Source of the DNA: Silvanigrellales bacterium
GTDB taxonomy: Bacteria; Bdellovibrionota_B; Oligoflexia; Silvanigrellales; Silvanigrellaceae
Reading direction: 5' to 3'
Length of the DNA stretch: 5,526 bases
Assembly: GCA_028285285.1 (NCBI GenBank)
Contig: JANQPW010000456.1
Location: forward strand, 1-5,526
Each line of letters begins with the position of its first letter. Position 1 is the stretch's first letter. Positions 1-5,526 of the stretch are shown here, piece by piece. The notes beneath the pieces were generated by a model. It saw only the letters and a list, made by a program, of their open reading frames with translations. It was not told the origin of the DNA and ran no database searches. A program made the position numbers and the translations under genes.

Positions 1-2342
1 GCAGTCTCTACTTCTCCGGTGGTCACCCCATCAATGTCGATTGTCACTTTGTCAAGGATCTTTCCCTCGATGAAGTGAACCTCCGAAGAGGTCGTGCTCA
101 GGTTCAGACCGTCTTCGAGGAAGCCCTGGTGGATAGTTTGAGAGGTGCGAAGGGTGTGGTGCTTCTTTTCCGAATTGTCAAAATACACAGGAGTGAGGCT
201 TGCCTTCCCTGCCAATTGCGCCTGGGCATGTGGTTCAATACGATCGGTCTCGATTCTCCCCAGAGGTGCTTTTTCCTGGAGAAGTCTTTGCACGGCTTGT
301 TCACCGCTGGGGGGAATCCACAAAGAGTAGAACGGACTGTGAGCCTGATCTCGGCTGAGCACTCGGAGGCTGTGGTTGCCAGAAAACCTCACAGACACAA
401 CTCCGTGCTGTGCTTTCAAATTCTCTATGACCCAAGTGGCTTTTGTGCGATCACGAGGGCTCGTATAAAACTCGATGTCTTCTCCCAGAGCGCTTTTGGG
501 TTCCAGCGGATTGATTCGGTGAAGCCCAACTTGGTGAGGTGAAAGCGTCTCTTCTAGTTTCTCGGTCGTGAGAGCGATATTCAGCTGGTTTGCCTCTGAC
601 CCACTGTGCTGCGTGTTCACAATGATCTGGTCGGGACCCAGGGTCATCTGACGCTTTTCAAAACCCTCCTTTTTGAGAGTGGTGTCTAGCTTTTCAGCAA
701 GGTCGGCTCGGGCCAGGCTGGAGAGTTTCTCGGCGTGATTGACCACAACGCTGTAGGCATGAGATTCGCCTATGGGTAGGAACTCGCTCGGAGGCGCAGA
801 GCGGAGGTTGATGGCTATCACACCTATCAGTGCAAGATTGAAAAGAGCGCACAGTGTTGAACTGCTGAAGAACCGGGTGAGAGGTCTTCGAAGAAAGGAG
901 AGGAGAGCTCCCTGTGGCTCCTCGCTGTTCCTGTTGGAACGGTCAATTTGTAGGTGAGTTTCTTTTTGATTGTGGAGCATACAGGCCACAGAAGGGGTGA
1001 CAAACACGCTCACGAAAAAACCGACAACTTGACCAATGATCACCGTGAGTGAAAGGTCGGTGAACAGATCACCCACCATGCCATCGAGTGTGAGAATGGG
1101 TATGAAGACAGCAAGGGTTGTGAGGGATGTCAGAAGCAAAGGCTTTTGGTTTTCACGAGCGGCGAACAGCGCGGCCTGGGTGGGAAGAAATCCCTTGCGG
1201 AGCTTTTGATTGAAGGAACCCACCGTGCTGAGCGACGCGTCAACAACGATTCCCACACCCAGCGCCACTCCCGCTAGGGACATAACGTTCCGGGATATTC
1301 CAAGGATGTGAAAGATGGGGATGGAAAGCAGGAGAGTGAGGGGAATGGCCATGGCGACGAGCGCAGTTGACCAAAACCTCCGAACAAAGAACAAGATGCA
1401 GATGCACGTGAGCAGTGTTCCAATGATGAGGTTTCCGGCCACATTTGCCTCTGCCTCGGTGATGTATGTTGCCGATTCTTTCGTGATTTCAAGGTCAACA
1501 TGCGGGCTTTCGAAAGCTTCAACCACGGAGTGAAGGCTCTTGCCCAGAGAAATTTCATCTGAAGTGGGCGAGGTGTAGAGAAGCAGTCCGGCAGCAGCTT
1601 GACCGTTGTAGCGAATGCTCTGCAGATGGTCGAGATCCACGATCTCTGCGTCAAACCGAGCTGAGCGGGCTGTTCCATCCCAACGGAGGATGGTGTTTTC
1701 ACCTACGGGCATATGAGTTGGGTTGAGGGAGTTCGAGCTAAAGTGCTGAAGAGCAGAGAAGAGGCCTTGGGGATAGTCTTGGCTTCCTTCGCTTTGGGTC
1801 AATCGAAGGGCCTTTTGCCCGAAGCCCACCAACTGGGCACGCCCAATGGCTGGTTGACCAACGAGAAGGCTCTGGAGCCGCTCTGCTTCGCGCCGCAGGG
1901 TATCTGCGCCTGCATCTTTCTTTGCCAGAAGAAGCACTTCAGCTGAAGGAAGTTCCGTGAGGCTGTTTTCGATGACCTGAAAGGGTGTGTCTTGAAGAGG
2001 GCCTTGAAGCTTTCGCAACACAGAAAGCTCTATTTTTTGTGCGAGATTCCTTGAGGTGTTTGTGGTTTTAAACTCGAAACGGGTTCGGGAACGGTTTGAA
2101 TCTGCGGAGTAGTCACTCTTGCCGATTGTTTCTTCAAGCACGCGCTCGATCACAGGTTTGAGGCGAAGAAAGTTGTTTGTGGGTGTGTCGGACTGGTGCA
2201 CAAAAAAAGCCGTGAACTGGCGTTCAGACGATCTTGGGAGGAGTTCGACAGGCATTTTTTGGTAGGTGAGCACTCCAACCACACCAAACAGCAGAGTGGC
2301 CCAAAAGAAAATGAATCGGTGTTGAATGAAAAAAGTTGCCAT
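1..2342 (-). CDS. RND efflux transporter permease, C-terminus outside the window
   Basis: This is an inner-membrane proton-driven pump subunit of the AcrB/CusA superfamily. The reverse strand is open without a stop from the ATG at 2342 to the window edge: 780 codons, against roughly 1,000-1,050 residues for the family. TM1 is about residues 9-27, followed by 'MPVELLP', the usual RND sequence after TM1. A periplasmic porter loop runs to about 303. TM2 is 304-320, TM3 about 326-347, and TM4 about 353-374, containing 'NVMSLAGVALGVGIVVD'. TM5-TM6 are about 401-456, with 'LTTLAVFIPIL' and 'VTPSVACML'. TM7 is about 496-513, followed by 'SEFLPIGE'. The second periplasmic loop then runs off the edge, so TM8-TM12 are missing. 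Asp368 matches the first proton-relay Asp of TM4; the second position is Ala, as in CusA-type pumps. ATG 2342 puts TM1 at the normal distance from the N-terminus, but no clear ribosome-binding site precedes it. An in-frame ATG at 2414 would add 24 residues. The gene is divergent from its presumed partners. Family assignment is firm; the substrate is unknown. Confidence 0.93.
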   Translation of the reverse strand, partial: MATFFIQHRFIFFWATLLFGVVGVLTYQKMPVELLPRSSERQFTAFFVHQSDTPTNNFLRLKPVIERVLEETIGKSDYSADSNRSRTRFEFKTTNTSRNLAQKIELSVLRKLQGPLQDTPFQVIENSLTELPSAEVLLLAKKDAGADTLRREAERLQSLLVGQPAIGRAQLVGFGQKALRLTQSEGSQDYPQGLFSALQHFSSNSLNPTHMPVGENTILRWDGTARSARFDAEIVDLDHLQSIRYNGQAAAGLLLYTSPTSDEISLGKSLHSVVEAFESPHVDLEITKESATYITEAEANVAGNLIIGTLLTCICILFFVRRFWSTALVAMAIPLTLLLSIPIFHILGISRNVMSLAGVALGVGIVVDASLSTVGSFNQKLRKGFLPTQAALFAARENQKPLLLTSLTTLAVFIPILTLDGMVGDLFTDLSLTVIIGQVVGFFVSVFVTPSVACMLHNQKETHLQIDRSNRNSEEPQGALLSFLRRPLTRFFSSSTLCALFNLALIGVIAINLRSAPPSEFLPIGESHAYSVVVNHAEKLSSLARADLAEKLDTTLKKEGFEKRQMTLGPDQIIVNTQHSGSEANQLNIALTTEKLEETLSPHQVGLHRINPLEPKSALGEDIEFYTSPRDRTKATWVIENLKAQHGVVSVRFSGNHSLRVLSRDQAHSPFYSLWIPPSGEQAVQRLLQEKAPLGRIETDRIEPHAQAQLAGKASLTPVYFDNSEKKHHTLRTSQTIHQGFLEDGLNLSTTSSEVHFIEGKILDKVTIDIDGVTTGEVET

Positions 2343-2446
2343 TGTCTTTTTTTGAGCTTCATCGGCACCCTTGCGAATCGGGAGTGTGCAATCAATTCCT
2401 AGCTGCCTTCGCATTTGAGCCCGATACAGAACGGTGGAGGCAAAAA
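2343..2446. promoter_or_regulatory. Divergent intergenic region, presumed to hold both promoters
   Basis: This 104-bp gap separates the start codons of the permease (minus strand) and the STAS-TolC gene (plus strand), so promoters for both transcripts are expected here or inside the opposing gene ends. I could not find a convincing -35/-10 pair on either strand. The heptamer TTTGAGC occurs at 2351-2357 and 2414-2420 in the same orientation, 63 bp apart, which could be chance. Calling this regulatory rests on gene arrangement, not on a recognised motif. Confidence 0.45.
2433..2440 (+). promoter_or_regulatory. Ribosome-binding site selecting the TTG start at 2447
   Basis: GGTGGAGG contains a full GGAGG core at 2436-2440, followed by a 6-nt A-rich spacer (CAAAAA) and TTG at 2447. 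It is the best Shine-Dalgarno sequence near this gene. It decides for 2447 over the upstream in-frame TTG at 2336, which would overlap the permease start and add 37 residues unlike any STAS N-terminus. Confidence 0.8.
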
Positions 2447-2791
2447 TTGGAAGCTCTTGAGTACCGCATTGACAATTTTGTGGTCCTTGAACTGCGTGGT
2501 CGGGTTGATGAATTCAACACGCACGTGCTGCGTGATGAGATTCACACCATTGTGAACACGGGTCGTTTTCGCATTGCTATTGATTTGGGAAAGACCGAGT
2601 TTCTTTCTGCTCATTGCCTCAGAGCTGTTTGGAAGTGCCAGCAGAGAGCCGTTCGTGTGGGTGGAGACATTGTCTTTATTGAAGCGACGGGGCAAGTGAG
2701 CGAAACCCTCAAGTACGTGCAGTTGTCGCGGGTTATGCACCTTTTGCCCACCCTAGAAGACGCGCGGCAGCACTTTGCCCTCCAGGCTTCT
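2447..2791 (+). other. STAS domain with a degenerate phosphorylation motif
   Basis: This is the coding segment for residues 1-115. The pattern follows anti-sigma-factor antagonists such as SpoIIAA and MlaB-like STAS proteins: a beta strand with 'LRGRVDEFN', a helix, the strand 'IAIDLGKTEF', a helix, and 'GGDIVFIEATGQVSETLKY'. At the place where SpoIIAA-type proteins carry Asp-Ser-Ser-Gly-Leu, this protein has Ser54-Ala55-His56-Cys57-Leu58. The phosphorylatable serine is therefore alanine. A binding role without the kinase/phosphatase switch is my inference. Confidence 0.82.
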
Positions 2792-4240
2792 TCGAAGAAC
2801 AATGGGCCGGAGGCTGGTCTTGGTGGTGCTTCCGGTAGAACAGGGCTTGGAGCAATGCTTCGCCGTTTTCTTCAGTTTGTGCTGATATTTGGCCTGTGCT
2901 GGTTTTCACAGCATAGGTTGCAAAGCACAAAGGCTCTTGCTTCGGAGAAACGTTACGGTCTCGACGAACTGATTTCTCTGGCGCGCACACGAGGAAGTGC
3001 AAACGAGTTGATTGAGTTGCAAAAACAAGAAAAAGTACTCGATGTGGACATGGTGAAATCACAGCAGTTACCACAGGTTCTGCTCACTACAGGGTATCTC
3101 TACCAGAGCAACCCCAATTTGCTCACGCAGCTGGCCAATAGGCAGCTCAATCAACTGCGACAGCAGGGTGCTGAGTCTGATCTCTCGAGCGTGCAGTCCA
3201 ACACGAACTTCAAAATTGAAAAAGATGTGGTTGTAGTGAGTGCGGGTGTTCTGCAGGCCATCTACACGGGTGGGCTCTACGAAGCTCAGCTGAGCTTGGC
3301 AGAGTCTCGAGCATCAGAGCATGAGGCTAAGGGCAGATCTCTTCGTCAGGAGTCTGAAGAAACGGTTCGCAAACTCTACTGGGGAATTGTGCTTCTCAAG
3401 CGAAAGCTGCACTTGCTTGAGGCCACAACGCAGTCTGCAAGGGCTAAAACCGCAGCCATGCGCTTGGCTACGCAACAGAGGGTTCTGAGTGAGCACAGCC
3501 TTGCAGAGGCTGAGCTGTCTGAGCTTCAGGCACTCAAAGCTGAGTTGGAAGCCAGGCAGGAACTCAAGAAACTTGTTGAGAATCTGAACCGTGCAATTGG
3601 TCGCGAACCCGAGGAAACACTGGAGCTATCGGAAGAGCCCTTTGAACCTCTGCGAAAGATCCATGACCCTTCGGAGTATCTCAAAATCGCGGAAAACCGT
3701 TATCCCGAGCTGGGCTTTGCCTCGGCTCGGGTGCGCACTGCGCGAGCCTACCAGGAGTCTCTGCGCGCGAGCTCCGTGAGATCGCCAAAGGCCTTCCTGC
3801 TGGGTTCAGTTGATCATAGCCGGGGGCTCAGCGATGACACACGTTTTGTGAATTGGACCTTGGGTGTCGCTGTTTCCATACCGCTCTACGATGGTGGGCG
3901 TTCTTTTGCCGAAATGGAAAAAAGCCGCCTACTGCTCGATCAGGCTAGGCTGGGATTTGTCGAAACCAGACGGCAGCTTTTTTTAGACATTCGGGAGGCA
4001 GTGGCTCAATTGCGAGAAGCTGAGCTGAGCATTGAAATTGCTGAGAAAACCTTGACCATTGCTCAGGGGAGGGCACATGCCGCTAGTGCAGCCCTCGCAA
4101 AGGGGCAGATACCAGCCTATCGGGCCCGGGAAAGTGAAATTGGTGCTTTGCAGGCGAGTATTGCAAAGATTGCAGCGGAATCGGACTACCTCATATGGAA
4201 GGCCCGGTTACAGAGTCTCGTTGGGGAAGAAAACCTGTGA
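2447..4240 (+). CDS. STAS domain fused to a TolC-family outer membrane efflux channel
   Basis: The TolC-like half should form the outer-membrane and periplasmic exit duct of the RND pump. The 597-residue frame starts at TTG 2447, set by a strong GGAGG with 6-nt spacing. Residues 1 to about 112 form a STAS domain: 'FVVLELRGRVDEFN', then 'IAIDLGKTEFL', then 'GGDIVFIEATGQVSETLKYV'. Residues 113-136 are a Gly/Ser-rich linker. Residues 137-165 look like a Sec signal peptide: Met-Leu-Arg-Arg, a hydrophobic core, and Ala-Leu-Ala before Ser166. From about 170 on there are two outer-membrane efflux protein repeats, each with its equatorial motif ('IYTGGLYEAQ' from 272, 'PLYDGGRSFAEMEK' from 479) and long Ala/Glu/Leu-rich helices. 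The TolC part alone (about 430 residues) has normal family length. No stop separates the halves. ATG 2855 (residue 137) could be an internal start, with AGGG 9 nt upstream. The 3' end overlaps the adaptor gene by 4 bp. Both domain calls are firm; whether the full-length protein exists is open. Confidence 0.9.
   Translation: MEALEYRIDNFVVLELRGRVDEFNTHVLRDEIHTIVNTGRFRIAIDLGKTEFLSAHCLRAVWKCQQRAVRVGGDIVFIEATGQVSETLKYVQLSRVMHLLPTLEDARQHFALQASSKNNGPEAGLGGASGRTGLGAMLRRFLQFVLIFGLCWFSQHRLQSTKALASEKRYGLDELISLARTRGSANELIELQKQEKVLDVDMVKSQQLPQVLLTTGYLYQSNPNLLTQLANRQLNQLRQQGAESDLSSVQSNTNFKIEKDVVVVSAGVLQAIYTGGLYEAQLSLAESRASEHEAKGRSLRQESEETVRKLYWGIVLLKRKLHLLEATTQSARAKTAAMRLATQQRVLSEHSLAEAELSELQALKAELEARQELKKLVENLNRAIGREPEETLELSEEPFEPLRKIHDPSEYLKIAENRYPELGFASARVRTARAYQESLRASSVRSPKAFLLGSVDHSRGLSDDTRFVNWTLGVAVSIPLYDGGRSFAEMEKSRLLLDQARLGFVETRRQLFLDIREAVAQLREAELSIEIAEKTLTIAQGRAHAASAALAKGQIPAYRARESEIGALQASIAKIAAESDYLIWKARLQSLVGEENL
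2855..2941 (+). other. Internal Sec signal peptide at the STAS-TolC junction, possible second start
   Basis: This segment encodes residues 137-165 of the fused frame. It starts with an in-frame ATG, has two arginines (139-140), a hydrophobic stretch at about 141-153, and Ala163-Leu164-Ala165 just before Ser166, a good signal peptidase I site. Upstream, AGGG at 2842-2845 lies 9 nt from the ATG, and GGAG at 2849-2852 lies only 2 nt away, so an internal start is plausible but not strong. A signal peptide at the N-terminus is what a free-standing TolC-family gene would have. Confidence 0.7.
4223..4229 (+). promoter_or_regulatory. Ribosome-binding site for the GTG start of the adaptor gene
   Basis: GGGGAAG lies inside the last codons of the channel gene, 7 nt before GTG 4237. 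It supports a GTG start overlapping the upstream stop as GTGA. The alternative ATG at 4195 would place 14 extra polar residues before the lipoprotein signal peptide. Confidence 0.65.
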
Positions 4241-5436
4241 ACTTATTGATCACATCAAAAGTGAGTTTATTGATCGCAGGTCTGGTGCAAAGTTTTTTAT
4301 TCGCAGGTTGCGAAAAGCAGGTGAAGTTGCAGGCTAAAGATCTGCGTTCTCTTCAGGAGAAGCGGCGCTTTGTTCAAACAATTTCGCCTCGCGTTGAGGC
4401 CTTTTCCGAGCGGGTGCCCTTTGTCGGCGTTTTCGTGCCGAGCAAAATGATTTCCCTTCATTTCGGTGTTTCTGGCCGGCTCAAAGGGTGCAATGTCCGA
4501 AACGGTGATTTGGTCAAGAAGGGTCAAGTCATCTGCGTGCTTGACTCCACAGTTGTGGATATCGAACTGGAGCGGGCCAAAGCGGGTGTGGAAGCAGCAG
4601 AAAAAATTCTTGGTTCAAACTTTATTGAGAAACAACAGGAGCTTTTTGACGCTGGTGTGATTGGCCAGGGAGACTTCGAGGCCATTCGTGTGCAACACGA
4701 AACAGGCCTTGCCGAGCTCCAAGACGCACGGAATCTTTTGAAACTTGCACAGAAAAAGAAAGCCGAGCACGCGCTCCGAGCTCCATGGCCGGGCCGGGTT
4801 TCTGGTTTGAGCTTCTCACAAGGTCAACTTGTAGACCCCTCTGTTTCCCTTGGATTTCTCTCTTCAAGTCAGGCTCTGCGCCTTGAGGTTCAATTGCACG
4901 CGTCGTGGTATGGTCGCATGCGCAACGGAGTTCCCGCAAGCATTGAATCTCTTGCCGGAAAAAGGCTACCCGAAGCCCTTGCGGCAACGATTGCGATGGT
5001 CTCCGGTTCAATTCAACCCGAATCGCAGATGTTTAAGGTGTGGCTTGATGTTGCAGATATTGCTGGCTTGGCCGACAGCATTGCGAGCGGAATGTTGGCA
5101 AGAGGGTTTGTGTCCCGACCTCTCACGAACAAAGGAATCGTGATTCCTGCCTCAACGCTCATTCGTTGGAACAGTGATAACACAGCAGAGCTCTTCGTTG
5201 TTGGGGAAGACGAACGGCTCAGCTTGAAGCAGGTCCGCGTTTTGTCTTACTCGGAAGATCGTGTGCTCATTGACAGTGGACTAGCTCCAGATGATCAGAT
5301 TGTCCGCCGTTTCTCAGCTGATCTTTATGCGGGCTTGCCCGTGAGAACTCTTGAGAAAAGAGGCAAAGGGGTGGAGAAGGAGCTCGAGAAGGCAAAAGAA
5401 CCAAGAGTAGAGCCGGATTCTAAGGTGACAAAATGA
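4237..5436 (+). CDS. RND efflux periplasmic adaptor (membrane fusion protein), lipoprotein
   Basis: This is the adaptor that would link the inner-membrane RND pump to the TolC-like channel. It has 399 residues, normal for the family. The N-terminus is a lipoprotein signal peptide: Lys8, a hydrophobic core at 9-22 and lipobox 'LFAGC' with Cys25 as the predicted acylated residue. The first lipoyl half is about 62-103 ('GVSGRLKGCNVRNGDLVKKG'). A short alpha-hairpin covers about 106-178. The second lipoyl half begins at about 179 ('ALRAPWPGRVSGLSFSQGQLV'). A beta-barrel follows at about 210-285, then a membrane-proximal domain containing 'GIVIPASTLIRW'. The tail of about 27 residues is very rich in Lys and Glu. 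At the hairpin tip the RLS-type channel-contact motif reads Lys132-Leu136-Gly143 by eye alignment to AcrA. The gene overlaps the channel gene by 4 bp (GTGA) and the next gene by 4 bp (ATGA), so translational coupling is likely. Family call is firm; the substrate is unknown. Confidence 0.93.
   Translation: MNLLITSKVSLLIAGLVQSFLFAGCEKQVKLQAKDLRSLQEKRRFVQTISPRVEAFSERVPFVGVFVPSKMISLHFGVSGRLKGCNVRNGDLVKKGQVICVLDSTVVDIELERAKAGVEAAEKILGSNFIEKQQELFDAGVIGQGDFEAIRVQHETGLAELQDARNLLKLAQKKKAEHALRAPWPGRVSGLSFSQGQLVDPSVSLGFLSSSQALRLEVQLHASWYGRMRNGVPASIESLAGKRLPEALAATIAMVSGSIQPESQMFKVWLDVADIAGLADSIASGMLARGFVSRPLTNKGIVIPASTLIRWNSDNTAELFVVGEDERLSLKQVRVLSYSEDRVLIDSGLAPDDQIVRRFSADLYAGLPVRTLEKRGKGVEKELEKAKEPRVEPDSKVTK
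5422..5427 (+). promoter_or_regulatory. Ribosome-binding site for the gene starting at 5433
   Basis: AAGGTG sits in the last codons of the adaptor gene with a 5-nt spacer to ATG 5433. It supports a real gene start there even though only 94 bases of it are in the window. Confidence 0.6.
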
Positions 5437-5526
5437 AAGCCTGTTTGATCATGTACAACGCCGATGCCGATCGAGAGATATTTTCTGTCTTACGAACGAA
5501 CTCTCGGGTGCAACACTATATTAAAT
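5433..5526 (+). CDS. Likely PG0541-family transporter-associated protein, N-terminus only
   Basis: Only 31 codons are visible. The protein begins 'MKACLIMYNADADREIFSVL' and continues through a 'VQHYIK' segment. This resembles, from memory, the start of PG0541-family proteins: small P-II-like (ferredoxin-fold) proteins of about 100 residues encoded next to RND efflux genes, whose N-termini read like Met-Lys-x-x-x-Ile-x-Tyr-Asn-x-x-x-Asp, then a helix, then Tyr-Thr/Ile-Lys. The ATG overlaps the adaptor stop codon as ATGA and has AAGGTG upstream, so it belongs to the same operon. A role sensing or modulating the pump is an inference from P-II-like proteins generally. The fragment is too short to exclude another small protein. 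Confidence 0.6.
   Translation, partial: MKACLIMYNADADREIFSVLRTNSRVQHYIK

Noticed and set aside
75..542. Plus-strand open frame of 155 codons
   Set aside because: It lies wholly antisense to the RND permease, and its translation shows no recognisable domain. The minus-strand frame is clearly the coding one.
1274..1702. Minus-strand open frame of 142 codons
   Set aside because: Same strand as the permease but a shifted frame. The permease frame across this stretch holds TM2-TM4 and family motifs, so this one is a shadow.
2351..2420. Two copies of TTTGAGC as a possible operator repeat
   Set aside because: Seven bases repeated once over 63 bp is too weak to call an operator, and the flanks do not match.
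2336..2446. Upstream extension of the STAS-TolC gene to the in-frame TTG at 2336
   Set aside because: It would overlap the permease start, add 37 residues with no STAS similarity, and ignore the strong GGAGG placed 6 nt before TTG 2447.
2399..2740. Minus-strand open frame of 113 codons
   Set aside because: It is antisense to the STAS coding region, which has clear family motifs.
4195..4236. Earlier ATG start for the adaptor gene
   Set aside because: It would put 14 polar residues ahead of a complete lipoprotein signal peptide. GTG 4237 has a well-placed ribosome-binding site and the usual 4-bp overlap.
1..5526. RNA genes, CRISPR arrays, insertion sequences or terminators
   Set aside because: Nearly all of the window is protein-coding, and I saw no tRNA-like folds, array-like repeats, transposase motifs or GC hairpins followed by a T-run.

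Overview
The window holds most of a tripartite RND-type efflux locus from a Gram-negative bacterium. Both membranes are implied: there is an inner-membrane RND permease, a lipoprotein periplasmic adaptor and a TolC-family outer-membrane channel. Base composition looks balanced, near 50% G+C by eye. I cannot place the taxon. A gene resembling the PG0541 'transporter-associated' family would fit Bacteroidota or the former Deltaproteobacteria / Bdellovibrio-like groups, but this is only a guess.

Layout. Positions 1-2342, minus strand: an RND permease read outward from the centre. About 780 residues are visible and the C-terminus lies beyond position 1. Because it has no stop codon inside the window, it has to be read by translating the reverse strand through the edge. 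Positions 2343-2446: a 104-bp divergent intergenic region. Positions 2447-4240, plus strand: one unbroken frame joining an N-terminal STAS domain to a TolC-family channel, with a typical Sec signal peptide in the middle of the protein (residues 137-165). Positions 4237-5436, plus strand: an RND periplasmic adaptor lipoprotein that overlaps the channel gene by 4 bp. Position 5433 to the end, plus strand: the first 31 codons of a small protein resembling the PG0541 transporter-associated family, again with a 4-bp overlap.

How the genes work together. The permease would use proton flux to drive substrate export, the adaptor would bridge it to the TolC-like channel, and the channel would cross the outer membrane. 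The plus-strand genes are tightly coupled (GTGA and ATGA overlaps). The permease, usually in the same operon as the adaptor, is instead divergent. The substrate cannot be told from the sequence.

The most unusual feature is the STAS-TolC frame. A cytoplasmic-type regulatory domain precedes the signal peptide of an outer-membrane protein, and its usual phosphorylation motif is lost. Either this is a true fusion that is processed or signal-anchored, or the channel is made from an internal start at 2855 and the long form is a second product.
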